From: Crocodylus rhombifer
Taxonomy: Eukaryota > Chordata > Crocodylia > Crocodylidae
Direction of reading: 5' to 3'
DNA length: 64,000 nt
Assembly (NCBI GenBank): GCA_038503035.1
Contig: JAVSML010001071.1
Coordinates: 309,345 to 373,344 of the forward strand
Below the pieces are notes generated by a model, which was not told where the DNA came from, did no database searches, and was given only the letters and a program-made list of their open reading frames with translations. A program made the position numbers and the translations under genes. Position 1 is the first letter of the stretch, and each line of letters opens with the position of its first letter. Below, in pieces: positions 21,301 through 32,440 of the stretch.

Positions 21301-24140
21301 CCAGAGGCATCAAGGCACTTTGGCAATGGCTGTGAGCAACTTCCTCAGCCTCTACTGTTTTGCAGGTGTGCAAAGATATCTGTGAGAACTGGAGCTTCTT
21401 CAGAACAAACACTGTGGTGGCTGCGAGACTGGACAGAGAGGCTGGTGATTAAGGTCGCTGTACTGAATAGTGCACTAGCTAAATATTTCCTAACACTGTC
21501 TAAATATTAGGGCTTTTTGACACAGAGAATTTTACAGCTTAATTGCCGCAGTCTGATTATGTGGGGGTAACTCCCCACACATTCTAGTATTTCAGAAATT
21601 CTAGTATTTCAGAATAAAAACGCCTTTTGTTTTCATATTATGGCACTTTGGAGGTGGTATAAACTAACACAGCAAAAGCAGTTATCCCAGAATAAGAATG
21701 TCCATACAGGGAGTTAGAGTAGTAGAATTAAACCAGTATGCTTCCCCATGTAATTGGGGAATGTGAATTCCCCAAATTTATCAGCACTTAACAGCTAACA
21801 GATGCAGAAAGAGAAGATATAAGTAGATGGCTTAGAAAAATATCTCCTGCCAAGCAAAATATAAAATACAGCAGTATATTCCCCCAACACATGCTCAGAC
21901 TCAAACGGAAGCAACAGAGTGATATGCAATAGGTTGCCCCAGTCAATGTGGTTCACTTGCACAGTATTTCATTAGAAGTTGTTTTTGTTTCTAGCAAGAT
22001 GCTTGAAGCAGAGGATATGTACTGCTATGTCTTTGAGTTAGACCTTAATCAGGCTCATGATATGTGCTGCTGAGAGAAGCAGCAAAGAAATGACCACAAA
22101 AACTGAAGGCATTAGGAATGACCAAAGCATCAGCATGCACAAAATAAAAGGCAGAGACAAAAAGCAAGAATAGAAGAACACGATTCAATGAAGGGGAAGA
22201 ACAAGCAATACAGTGTGGCACAAAACAGGAAAAATTAAAATGTCTAGAAGTGATGCTATATGTGGCTTCACAAGGAAAAAATAATTTGTTTTCAAGAGAA
22301 TGCAACCAGTAACAGAAACATCCCTCTAATGCATACCAAGGGAGGAGTGAGGATGACATGCTCTCAGATAACACCTCATCATCCACACTAAGGCCACAAA
22401 ATGCAAAATTAACTTAGTGGGCTGCAAAACAAAAAAGCCCAGGTTTTCTATTGAAAAAAAATCCCTGTTTTCCTGGCTAGCAGCAACCAGCCACTCAAGC
22501 AGTGGTCAGAAATGCAACTAACTTTGATTTCTTTTTATTTTTTTGTATATTTCCTTCCATCAGTCAGCTCCACAGAATATCTGTGCAGTAGAAAATGTGA
22601 TTGCTGTAACAGCTTTGAGAAAAGGCCCCTTGTCATCCCACAAACCTACATCCAATTGGACATGATTTCGAACACTGCTAAACAAATGTCTGGCACTGCA
22701 TTCTCAAGGCTGCTATTACAGATAATGGACTTTAGATTGCCTGCCAGAATTTTGCTTATTTTGCTGTGTCAGCAGAATGCCAATGTATCACATCCGGACA
22801 CCACCACAGCTGGGCCAACAGCAAAGCAGACACAGCTGTCAAAATTGTCAAGAAACTACTGAAAACAGGACAGTGAGGTAATCAAGCCACAGATAGGGAC
22901 AGTTCTGCTCAACTGGAGAGCTATAGCAACTGAAGGCATGGACATCAGCCCCTTTAGTCCTCTTGTTTCACACTAAACCCGGAGCAAACAAACTTTTGAA
23001 GCCAGCAGCAGTGGGAAAAGAGACAGAACAAGTTAAACAGCAGTGACAGTGCTGTGACAAAAGGCCCAAGGAGCTCCCTGAGCACCAGCTAGAATAGCCA
23101 GGGTTCAGCCGATTCCTAATGTATATAAAGGGCAGCACCAAGCCTGTACACAGCAATAAGATAGGGATAATTCTACCACTGCAGCTATGGTTTCCTAAGG
23201 GCAAACAAAAAATATTGTCCTTGCAAGAAGGAGTTCCACCACATTGAGGCATACACAGTTAGAACTAGCAACCGCTATTAAATTGCCTACTAAGTTCATA
23301 GTTAATTGAAATAAAGTCTGAGCCACAGGGAAGAAACATATCAAATGGGGCTTCCCAAAGACATGTGACAAGTCTATGTAATCAGGAACCCAAGATGTTG
23401 GTAGACAGCAACTGAGGTGTTCCCAACAGTAGCTTGGCAAGTTTCCGGAGCTGTAATAGCAAAAATGCAAGGTTATACTGAAGCATTCAGAGCAGGAATA
23501 GCTGCTCCCTCTGATCCATACTGGCAGGAGCTGTGGTGAGTCTCTTGGGCACTGATTCTCAACAAGGGTGCTGCAGCACATTTGGGTATTGTGATATCCT
23601 GTGAAGGGTGCTGTAGGGTGCTGTGCAATATTAGCACTGTTAGGTATGTAAATACCTACACATGATTCACAAGTTAAAACCAGAGATTTCAAATATGAAT
23701 CCATAGTCAAAAACTCTGACCTGTTGTGATTTTTCTGAGTTCTTTGCAACAGAAGAACTGCTCTATTATATTTCCATAGTCAAAAAATGAGTGAAAAATA
23801 AGAGCTGGCATTTTCCAAGGGGTGCCTTGAGTCTAAAAAGGTTGAGAACTGCTACTCTAGGCACTGGGGTGCTCTTAGCACAGAACTGACGACACACCTC
23901 ACCCTCGCCCACCCAACCTCTCTGTACCCTCTGGGATCCAGCCATGGTTCTCGTGCTGGTCCAGCCAGATGATATTGGGATCGTAGCATCCTTGAGTGCG
24001 TCGGATCTGACAGAACATATTAGCCTTCTGAGAGGATAGCAGGGCAGAGAAAAAGACCTGGTACTCGCTGTCAGACAGTGGGGTACCTGGAGCTGGGAGT
24101 GACTTGCCACAGAGAGGCAGCACCAGCGACTGCAGAAAAA
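17657..24140 (-). CDS. ACRBP: ACRBP (acrosin-binding protein), recognised exons, C-terminus not found
   Basis: In mammals this secreted acrosomal protein binds proacrosin and helps retain it in the acrosomal granule of sperm. Four minus-strand segments join in phase: 23,928-24,140, 19,849-19,943, 18,578-18,701 and 17,657-18,071. The first carries [13 protein letters not shown] and [12 protein letters not shown], the second [21 protein letters not shown] and the third RILC. All match, in order, the cysteine-rich N-terminal region of mammalian ACRBP as I recall it. The fourth ends in a segment resembling the mammalian NVEELLQSSLSLGG stretch. Every junction has GT and AG with matching phases. 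It lies about 22 kb downstream of ING4 on the same strand, as in human. The signal-peptide exon is uncertain. The conserved C-terminal cysteine-rich half was not seen below 17,657, so the gene may have far-off exons or be truncated. Confidence 0.85.
18294..18336. repeat. (TC)n then (CA)n microsatellite
   Basis: A TC dinucleotide tract is followed directly by ACACAC repeats, in the intron between ACRBP exons 4 and 5. Confidence 0.92.
18578..18701 (-). CDS. ACRBP: ACRBP exon 4
   Basis: This 124-bp exon starts after CCATGCAG and opens with [13 protein letters not shown], aligning with mammalian RVLCSQPVSILSP directly after the exon 3 equivalent. It reads 41 codons rich in Pro, Lys and Ser and ends in phase 1 before GTACAG. 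The rest of the exon is poorly conserved, as expected for the linker region of this protein. Confidence 0.75.
18918..19160 (-). mobile_element. CR1-like 3' tail in ACRBP intron
   Basis: It begins ACATAGGAACATGGAAATACAG, then GGGCTGGAAGGGGCTTACTGG. It continues into ATTTCTTCCTGACACCAAATC, a segment familiar from sauropsid CR1-type tails. Diverged and non-coding. Confidence 0.6.
19597..19813. mobile_element. Palindromic MITE next to ACRBP exon 3
   Basis: The ends GGATGCATCTACATG and (complement of right) GGGTGCATCTATATG are inverted. Internally, GCAGTAGACTAATTCTACTG is repeated in inverted form around 19,750-19,785. It lies in the ACRBP intron about 36 bp from the exon 3 donor. Confidence 0.65.
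19849..19943 (-). CDS. ACRBP: ACRBP exon 3
   Basis: This 95-bp exon is bounded by CCCTAG|GC and GTCAAG|GTGAGG. It completes a glycine codon from exon 2 (EG|SVCTNLP) and reads 31 codons ending in FYVK. The cysteine spacing (CTNLP, then FCEFAQYRC) matches mammalian AVCSNLP and FCQFTHYRC. A small inverted-repeat transposon ends about 36 bp from its donor side. Confidence 0.88.
20000..23550. other. ACRBP intron 2, little recognised
   Basis: Open frames on both strands have no recognisable similarity. A short tandem duplication (ATTCTAGTATTTCAGA twice) lies at about 21,584-21,613. Nothing else was identified. Confidence 0.4.
23555..23860. mobile_element. hAT-type MITE in ACRBP intron 2
   Basis: The left end is TGATTCTCAACAAGGGTGCTG and the right end GGTTGAGAACTGCTA. 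Flanks CTCTTGGG and CTCTAGGC agree at 6 of 8 positions, consistent with a decayed 8-bp target duplication. Related copies are at 58,972 and 63,005. Confidence 0.7.
23928..24140 (-). CDS. ACRBP: ACRBP exon 2 (N-terminal cysteine-rich region)
   Basis: The peptide [17 protein letters not shown] is followed by [14 protein letters not shown] and [12 protein letters not shown], aligning with mammalian ACRBP exon 2. The donor is GAGG|GTACAG at 23,927/23,928, leaving phase 1. The acceptor is ambiguous between CTGCAG (upper edge 24,129) and CACAG (24,140). With the longer version the leading residues [11 protein letters not shown] look like a signal-peptide core, so this exon may hold part of the secretion signal. 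No convincing ATG exon was found upstream. Confidence 0.82.
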
Positions 24141-25340
24141 CTGTGAAGAAGGCAGGACAAGGAGAAGAAAGCCATCAGGCACAGTAAGGGAAATAAAAAA
24201 GTAGCTTGTAAACCTGTCAGTCCCCTTTGCTTCCTCAGCAAGTAGCTTGGGCCAATAGACCCATCTGGACTGAAATTCCCACCTGCCCTCCACATTGGCC
24301 AGGCCACAGTAGAACTGTACATCAGAGATAAGAGGTTTTTCCACAGATCTCCAGAGCCACCCCATTTCCTTTGGATCTGGGTGCATCTGTGAACAAACTG
24401 AGCCAGCCAATCCAGCAGACCCGGTACCAGGGCCCTAGAGTGAAAGCCTCAGTACCATGCCTCCATCTCCCCAAGTCAGCCAGTGCCTTTAGCACAATTA
24501 TCATTAGCTGTGCCTGGTACGTGTTTGGCCCCTACAGCTCTCAGGGCTCATGCTTAACAACAAGGGCTCTGACCTTGTAGCATTTCCTCCTTGTTCTCAA
24601 GCCACAGTCCCTTCCTGAGAGCTCCTAGGCTTCCTAACAAAAGAACTAAGGGTGAAGTGTATGGGAATGGGGCCACCTAGTGTTTAGGGCTGGAGGATGT
24701 TTTGGAAGAGCAAGGGGCCTAGGAGGTGTGCTTGCTTGGGGAAGGGCTTTCCAGGAGTCTAATCCCTTTGAGGAAAGATGGCCAGATACATCCTTTTAAG
24801 TATTTAATATACGTACAGCACCACAGCTCGTGGGTTTAGGGGTTTGAAGTGGTCCCCGACAGGGATGGGGCAACCTGATCAGGAGAGGGGTGAAGGGTGC
24901 CTGCAGGTTACTCACCCACCAGGAGAGCATATGGCAGAAAATGGAGCCCCATCATTTTTCCACTTTAATGCCAGTCTCCAACCCACACCAACAGCTCCTA
25001 TTTCAAAGGGCAATATGGAAAGAGAACACTGCGACCTCACAGTTGACCTCACAGTCAGAGCCTTGGGGACATGCCCAGTGGGTGTGGGGGGGGCGAGGAG
25101 GGGAGAAAGGCAAAGGGATCAAGGAGAAAGGAAGAATCAGAGACACAGAGCGGGTCATGAAGGATGGGAGATGAAAAGCAAATGGAGGAGCTGATGATTG
25201 GCAAAAAAGGCTGGAACGTACCGGGGGACGAGAGTAGGAGAATTCAGGGGAAGAGTGGGAGCTGTAAGGAAAGTGAAGAGAGGGATGTAGTAGTGTTAGA
25301 GTGATGCTGTAGCCACAAAGGTCCAAAAATTATGTGAGAG
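24141..25340. other. Upstream of ACRBP exon 2, nothing certain
   Basis: The first ACRBP exon and promoter should lie in or beyond this stretch. I found no convincing ATG exon with a signal peptide and in-phase donor, and no transposon ends. Confidence 0.35.
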
Positions 25341-25347
25341 TCAAGGA

Positions 25348-25470
25348 TTACTTGGGGTGATATCTTTTATTGGGCCAACTGCATAGCCGGGATAGGGTTA
25401 GGCAAGTTTTCAAATGCAAGACATTCTTCATGAGGGCTGAGTAGTGAAAGCCAGCACGGAGGGATATAGG
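25348..25470 (-). repeat. Sauropsid interspersed repeat, reverse copy
   Basis: The minus strand contains GTTGGCCCAATAAAAGATATCACC preceded by an AAAACTTG segment. The same order occurs in plus orientation at 46,640-46,790. The pattern is common in sauropsid genomes, but I cannot name the family. Confidence 0.5.
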
Positions 25471-25685
25471 TAGGTGAAAAGAGCAGCAGGTGAAAGCATC
25501 TGGGGGGAAGGGGGTTGAAAAGGAAGGGTGCAACAGACACAGCTGAGATCTGGGGAGGATTGTGAGGGAAGGGCATTGAGATGAGTTGGTTTGGTAAGCC
25601 GTCAAGAGGATGCTCCAATCTCTCCAGCCCGCACTCATGTTCCAAAGCTCAATCCACGAAACGTCCAAACATCCACAGCCCAGAA

Positions 25686-25952
25686 CAGGGGTTGTCAACT
25701 GGGGGTATGCATACTCCTGGGAGTACTTGAGAAGGCCTGAGGGGATACGCATGGGTGGGCAGGGACAGAGTGCCACCATGCACCATCCCACACTGCCATG
25801 CAGGCACTGTCCACCAGGCCAGACACGGGTGACGAGGAAAGCTCGCATGTGGCAGCTGCTGCTGCTCTGTGTTCAGCCGTGCCTACCCCCCCACCCCTGC
25901 TCTGCGTCCGGCCATCAGGGGTACACTGCTCCAAAAAGGTTGAAAACCCCTG
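25686..25952. mobile_element. hAT-type MITE with 8-bp target duplication
   Basis: Ends CAGGGGTTGTCAACTGGGGG and GGTTGAAAACCCCTG are inverted. Flanks GCCCAGAA and GCCTAGAA match at 7 of 8 bases. No coding sequence. Confidence 0.8.
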
Positions 25953-26089
25953 GCCTAGAACAATATTTGGAAGAGCATCCAGACTAGTGTTTACACGTTT
26001 ATTACTGGAGGTGAACAAACCCCAGAGAAGACAAACTCAGAAAGACTTGAGCTCCATTGTGCTCCTATGCCCCCCCACTATCTCTTTTT

Positions 26090-27420
26090 CTTTTGTGGCA
26101 TCAGATATCAGCTTCCAAATTTATGAGCCACTGTCTGGTATTATCACTCAATGTGCAGATTCCACCTGCCTCATCTGGACATTTGTAAAGACTGCAGCTT
26201 TCAATTAAGTGCTGTGCTGTTTGTTAGGCACTGCATTCATGCAGGAGCCTGTCCAAGATGTTCATCTTGTGAAGTGTTCTGAAATGTCCATATCCAGATC
26301 TCAGTCTGTTCAGCTGATCCACGCTTCTCTGTCAAGGTCATGCCCAAAAGGGGACTTGTTTGGCATTAATATAAAGTGCTGTAGGGATTGGGCTAACTTT
26401 TCCCAGTGGTCAACCCACCCCGTTGCTGCCCATAGGTTTGGTTCAGCAGCCCCAGTCTCTTCCAGGAGATTGTGGGCTTCATGTATAAATGCTTTATGAC
26501 TTTTAAGTTCCTGAAGCCTCCATGTATTCAGGTCTTTAGTCAACAGTTGGTGAAGCAGGTGATTTTTGTTATCTCTTGCTTCTATTGCCAGTAACGATGC
26601 TAGGGCAGGGGCGGACAATTATTGCAGGCAGAGGGCCGCTTACTCAGTTTCGGCAAGCCATCAAGGGCTGCACAATAGGCACCCCAGGGCAGATAAATAT
26701 TAATTTTCTGAATTTTCTAGGGGCCCTGTGGTCTGGATAGAATGGCCTGGCCCACTGGGCCACATTTTGCCCACCCCTGTGCTAGGGTCTGCCTTCTTAT
26801 GTCTAATGCCTGAGAGTACAGGGAGTAGTACTTCTGTATATGTTTAGGTTGTGCAGCCTGTTATAAGTCTCAGTGCACTGATAAGTACAGTGTCAAGCTT
26901 TTTAGTGTGACAAATTTTGGGCCATACAGGAACACAATATTCTGCTGGACCATATACCATGGCAAGTGCAGTGGGTCTAAACACTTTGTAGCTGGCACCC
27001 CATATTGTACTGGCTAAACATCTTAAGGCAGCTACCTGTGCAGAGACTTTACTGCTGACTTTCTGAATGTTTATAGGTGAGGGAATGGTCTAATGTAACT
27101 CCTGAGTAGGTTGGGGTATACTCATGAGGAAGCATGTGGTTCCCTACTTTGATATTCAGTGTGCTATTAGCTTAACAACTGTTTAAGTGGAAGAGTGATG
27201 GTACTGATTTTTGATGCTCAACTTTAAGTGCCACTTATGGAGATAGTCAGCAATGAGTTCCATGTCAGTACTCAGTACTTTTTTTCCCTGGCAGGAGGAT
27301 GTGCCTGGGTTTATTTCAGTGCCATCATGGTTAGAGATCTTTCCTGGGTGATGGGAGATCCATACTGAAATCCCTCCTCTGTTAGAAGAACGCTGAGGCC
27401 ACATTACTTATTAAGCTGCT
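26090..27420 (-). mobile_element. Old non-LTR LINE, copy 2
   Basis: On the minus strand, fragments read LSALRLITGCTT, LLPVLSGIRHKKAD and, after a MITE insertion, NHLLHQLLTKDL. A following RLRSGYGHFRTLHKMNI-type segment recalls the RLRTGxGRFxxxLHKWGL region of LINEs with a C-terminal zinc-like domain. It is the same family as the copy split across 2,395-6,650. Stops are frequent, so it is inactive. Confidence 0.65.
26606..26779. mobile_element. hAT MITE with perfect 8-bp target duplication
   Basis: The ends CAGGGGCGGACAA and TTGCCCACCCCTG are inverted, and TGCTAGGG flanks both sides (26,598-26,605 and 26,780-26,787). It sits inside old LINE copy 2. The same family occurs reversed at 60,668-60,851. 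Confidence 0.88.
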
Positions 27421-28611
27421 CTGGATTGTGGTTGGGGAAGGATGGCCCAGTGTCTTCTGGTGATGCTATTTCATTTTCTACAGAATACTTATATAGCTAC
27501 CTGGAACAAAGTCTTCTGCTCCCACTGGGCTAGAGAGCCATTCTCTTTGAATATCTAATTATTTCATGCTAAGAGCAGAATGGCTTGAGCAGAATGGCTT
27601 GAGCAGAAGCTACCATCCTCACAGTACCCCTTACCTGAGAGAGAAGAGGATCTGAATTCAGATTCCCCGCTAAAAGAAGAGGTCTCCATGTCTCCACTGA
27701 GTGCACTAACTATGCAGCTGTTGGAATTCAGGTAAGATGTGTTGTGTGGGGGGTTACTTACGCTTTGTGAATATCTGCTGACTTGGTCCCTGCAGTCAAG
27801 GTTGGAGGGGGAGGGAAAAAACTTCCAGTATGAAGAGTTTCAGAAAAAACTTTTAGTTGAGACAGATGTCTAGATTCTTGATACTGTTAGGACTTAAGCA
27901 CTAGTTCTGGGCATGCTCTGAAACAGACATTTGCACACCCAGGGCACTACAGTGATTGAAAATATAGGCTCCTTGGATTTCTGATGCCCCCGGGGTAAGC
28001 AACAGCTAGAATATGGGATTGAGAATTTTGGACTTTGGCACCTCAAGCCTTTTCGTGACTCCAGCTCTCCATACTTTGCAGAGTTCCTAGGTTTCACAGG
28101 TAACTGAGTGGTCAAGATACAGGCAGAGACAGGTATCGCATAGGAAACTCCCACGGACACCAGGTGCTAAGGCAGCAAGTTAGCTAAATTACCCCTAGCT
28201 AGAACTCATTAGCAGATTGGCTTGTCCATTACCTGATGAGCCTCTTTCCTGCATGCGTATAGCTGCTTGCATGTAAGCAGCAGCACTTTCAGCTACTACT
28301 CAGTAAGCTACTCAGTGCAACAATCTCTGTATTAAGCATTAGGTTTCTGACTGCTTGGTAATGGTGGGGAGGGGAACAGTTCCTGTTGCTGGACCTTCTG
28401 GCAGGATGGCTGGTGGAGGCTGACCTGTGGTAACCGTGGCTGGAGCAATGACAGAAGGAGACAGCAGCTGTATCTGCACCAGTGTCAGCTGTAGTGACAG
28501 CACGGCCTTTTTGGGTGCTGACAGATGAGGGGGAAAAAATAGTGCTTTACTGGAAGAGGCTTCGCTTCAGTTTGACATGGCTGTCGGTGCTTTTATCTAA
28601 TAGCTGATTCA
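27421..28611. other. No feature recognised
   Basis: Only a small tandem duplication (GAATGGCTTGAGCA twice, about 27,578-27,606) is evident. No exon or transposon end was identified. Confidence 0.4.
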
Positions 28612-31600
28612 GCTCTTGAAAGTGTTCAATGTAGGTGCTTGAACCACCTCCGATGGCAGACTGTTCCAGACCTTGGGGGCTCGGACAGTAAAGAAATTCT
28701 TCATGTCCAGCCTGAAATGGTCTCACAGTAGTTTATGACCGTTTGACCTCATCATCCCTTGGGGCGCCCTGGTGAACAAATGTTCCCCCAGATCCTGGTG
28801 ATCACCCCTGATAAACTTATAGGTGGCCATCAGATCACCCCTGAGCCTGTGCTTTTCCAGGCTAAAGAGCCCCATGGCTCTCTGCCTGTCGTCATAAGGT
28901 TTGTTTTCCTGACCTCTCTGATCATGCACGTGGCTCTTCTCTGGACTCTCTCAAGCTTCTCCACATCCTTTTTGAATTGAGGAGCCCAAAACTGGACGCA
29001 GTACTCCAGCTGCGGCCTCACCAAGGCCAAGTACAAGGGGAGAATGACGTCCCAGGATTTGCTCGAGAAGCATCTATGGATGCAAGCCAGCATTTTGGTC
29101 GCTTTACTAGCCACAGCATCACATTGCAGGCTCATGTTCATCTTGTGGTCAGTAATGACCCCCAAGTCTCTTTCTTCTGTAGTGCTAGCCAGCATAGCAC
29201 TGCCGAGCCTATAAGGATGCTGCAGGTTTTAATTCCCAAGGTGTAGAACCTTGCATTTTTCAGTGTTAAACACCATCAGGTTCTCGTCCGCCCATTTGCT
29301 GAGCTTGTCCAGGTCAGCCTAGATCACCCGCCTGTCTTCTAGCATGGATGCTTTGCCCCCAAGTTTGGTGTCGTTGGCGAACTTGGCCAGTCCACTCCTG
29401 ACTCCAGTGTCCACATCATTAATGAAGATGTTGAACAATATGGGTCCAAGGACAGAGCCCTGGGGGACCCCACTGGTCACAGGACACCATGATGAGTGAC
29501 TTCCATCAATTACTACCCTCTGGGTCCGACCATGGAGCCAATTTCCCAGCCAGCAGATCGTGGTGGACCCAAGGCCACAATTGGTCAGTTTTGCCAAGAG
29601 GTGATCATGGGATACCAGATTGAAGGCTTTTTTGAAGTCAAGATACATGACATCAATCTCTTCTCCCTTATCCAGGTGATAGGTCACCTGGTCGTGGAAG
29701 GAAATGAGATTGATCAAGCAAGACCTACCCGCAACAAACCCGCGCTGGCTATCCCTTAGGATGTTGGCGTTGGCCAATCCATTAAGGATGGCCTCTTTAA
29801 TAAACTTTTCTAAGACCTTCCCCCGGACAGAAGTCAGGCTGATGGGCCTATAGTTAGCTGGATCCACTTTCCTCCCTTTCTTGAAGATTGGCACCACACT
29901 GGCCTTCTTCCAGTCTTCGGGCACTACACCAGAGTGCCAGGAGTTTTCAAAGATCTGTGCCAGAGGCTGGGCTATGATGCTCGCCAGCTCCTTGAGTACC
30001 CTGGGGTGTAGACTGTCAGGGCCGGCTGACTTGAAGGTATCCAGCTTCTCAAGGTGTTCCTTCACAAGGTCAGCATTAATGGAGGGCAGGGGATCTCCCT
30101 CACCTGGACCGCCCGTCGACTGATGAAAGACCGACGCAAAATACCCCTTTAATAGGTTGGCTTTTTCCTGGGTGTCAGTGGGCCCATCTGGTTCAGCAGG
30201 GGTCCACTATTGCCCTTGCTTTTCCTCCAGCTCCCCACATATCTGAAAAAGGACTTTTTATTGTCCTTGATGCTTGAAGCTAGTTGGAGTTCAGTTGCAG
30301 CCTTGGCTTTCCTGGTTTGCTTCCTGCAGCACTGGACCAGTGCAGAATAATCCTCCTTGGAGGTGAATCCCATCCTCCATCCTTTGTAGGCCTTTCTTTT
30401 TAGCCTCAGGAGGTCTGCTAGGTCCCTGGAGAGCCAGGGGGCTGCTGTGTCCTCTTGCTGCCTTTCCTCCAAGATGGCATAGACTTAGCTTGTGCATTGA
30501 GGATTGCTCCCTTGAGGTGCTACCACTCTTCTTGAACTCCCCTCCCCCTGGGGTCATGGTCCCTTAGGGCCTCACTGACAAGCCTCCTGAGCTTGTCAAA
30601 GTCAGCTTTCCTGAAGTCAAGGACTTCTGTGTTGCTGACTGACTTGCCAGCTTTACGGCAGATGGTGAAGGTGATCAGTTCGTGGTCACTGTCACCCAGC
30701 TTCCCATCGATCACTAGGTCATCAATTAAGTCATCCCCAGTAGCCGGTCCCAGGTCAAGCAGCGCTTTGCCCCTCGTTGGCCCGTAGATTTCTTGAGTCA
30801 GGTAGAGGTCATCCATGCACGAGAGGAAGCTTTGCGACTGCTCGGATTTTGCTGAGTGATCCTCCCACGAGATGTCCGGGAAATTGAAGTCACCCATGAC
30901 AACCATGGTCCTGGAGCATGCAGCCTCAGCCAGCTCCTGGGCAAACTCCTGGTCAAGCTCAGGACTTTGGGTGGGAGGTCTGTAGTAGACTCCCACTGTT
31001 GTGTCCCCTGTGCCGTGTTCTCCACGGATTTTAACCCAGAGGGTCTCCAGTCGTCCACCCTGGTCGCCAAGATCAGCCTGTAGCTTTCCTTAACATAGAG
31101 AGCTACACCCCCGCCCCTTTTATCTTCTCAATCCCTACTGTACAGGTTATAGCCATCTATACCCATGGTCCAGTCATCGGTGGAGTCCCACCAGGTCTCC
31201 GTTATCCCAATGACATCATAATTATTTACTTTAAGCAGGAGGATGAGCTCCTCCTGCTTGTTCCCCAAGCTCCTGGCATTTGTGTACAGGCAGGCAAGTG
31301 TCCCCTTGGGGGCTTTTGCCTTGCCCACAGATTGTACCAGGGCTGGGGCAAGGGTGGGGTCCCTTAAGTGCCTTGGGCTGCTGGCTTTGCAAGGGTTGCT
31401 TAGTGGGCCAGCAGTGGCAGTAGTTCTCCTGTCCCCCAACGGGTTTAATTTAAAGCCTGGTGGAGCAGGTCAGCCAGTCTGGCTGAGAAGAGCCTCCTCC
31501 CCAGCGGAGAGAGGTGGAGGCCATCTCTTCCCAGCAGCTCGCTGCCTCCCTCACCAAAGAGCGAGCTGTGGTCATGGAAGCCAAAGCCTTCCCAATGACA

Positions 31601-32440
31601 CCAGCACTGCAGTCTTTGGTTGACTACATGGATCCTCCTCTCCCTCCTCAGCCCGTAGCCTGAGACTGGGAGGATCGACAAGAACACCACCTGAGCCCCC
31701 AGGCCCTTTAGCCCCTCTCCCAAATCCCTGTAGCACCTCATGACCTGCCTGGGAGCCCTCCGAGCCATGTCATTGGTGCCCACATGGATGAGGAGCATGG
31801 GATAATGGTCTGTGGGCTGGAGGAGCTTTGGGGTCTTCTCCGCAATGTCCTGGATGCGGGCCCCCGGGAAGCTGCAGACTTCCGGGCTAAGGGGTTGGGG
31901 TGGCAGATTACCCCCTCAGTCCCCCACAACAAACACTTTACATTTTGTCTTGGGGAGAGCGGGGGTGGTAGCTGCAGTTGAGCCTGTGTTGCGTGCAGGA
32001 GCCGGCAACTCAGCAGGCTCTGCTGGAGCAGCAAGAGGTGCGTACTTGTTGCTAAGCTCTGGTGAGGCAGGGGCCTTGGTGCGGCGGCAGAGTGGGAGGT
32101 CCCGGAGTCCTCCTTTGTCCTGGAGGGAGACTGTGGTCTACCCTCTAGCTCCCAGGGGAGAAGGGCCTGCCACTAGGAGTCTATCTCCCGCTCACCATCC
32201 CTGATGGCACACAGTCTCTGGTCTGTGGCCTGGAGCTCCTCCAGCTGGCACACCAGAGACCCCAAAAGGGACCAGACCCCACAAGGGGAGGTGGCCATGC
32301 TCCCGGGCCCCAGAGCCTGCAAAAGCGACAGGCAGCCCCCCCAGCTGAGAGCCAGGGGCTCCGTCTGTGTGGAGCCCGGAGCCATGGGCTCCATCCGGGT
32401 GGCCATCTTTGAGGTGCCAGATACATCTGGAATTCAGTCA
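28612..32440 (-). mobile_element. Nearly full-length CR1 LINE with ORF1 and ORF2
   Basis: Reading on the minus strand from 32,440: ORF1 begins MATRMEPMAPGSTQTEPLAL with a helical segment QLEELQATDQRLCAIRDGER. It continues into an SGNH esterase-like domain (LLIHVGTNDMARR, GRDGLHLSPLGRRLF at 31,445-31,798). ORF2 follows: endonuclease (YTNARSLGNKQEEL, GITETWWDS, VVMGDFNFPDISW, SDHELITF) and reverse transcriptase (PANYRPISLTSVRGKVLEKF, GVPQGSVLGPILFNIFINDV). Frames are shifted. The RT active site reads FAND instead of FADD, and the 3' terminal repeat is missing. A dead copy, but an unusually long one. Confidence 0.92.

Noticed and set aside
22512..23749. Frames of 94-184 codons in ACRBP intron 2
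   Set aside because: No similarity to known proteins and no splice-phase support. One overlaps a hAT MITE.
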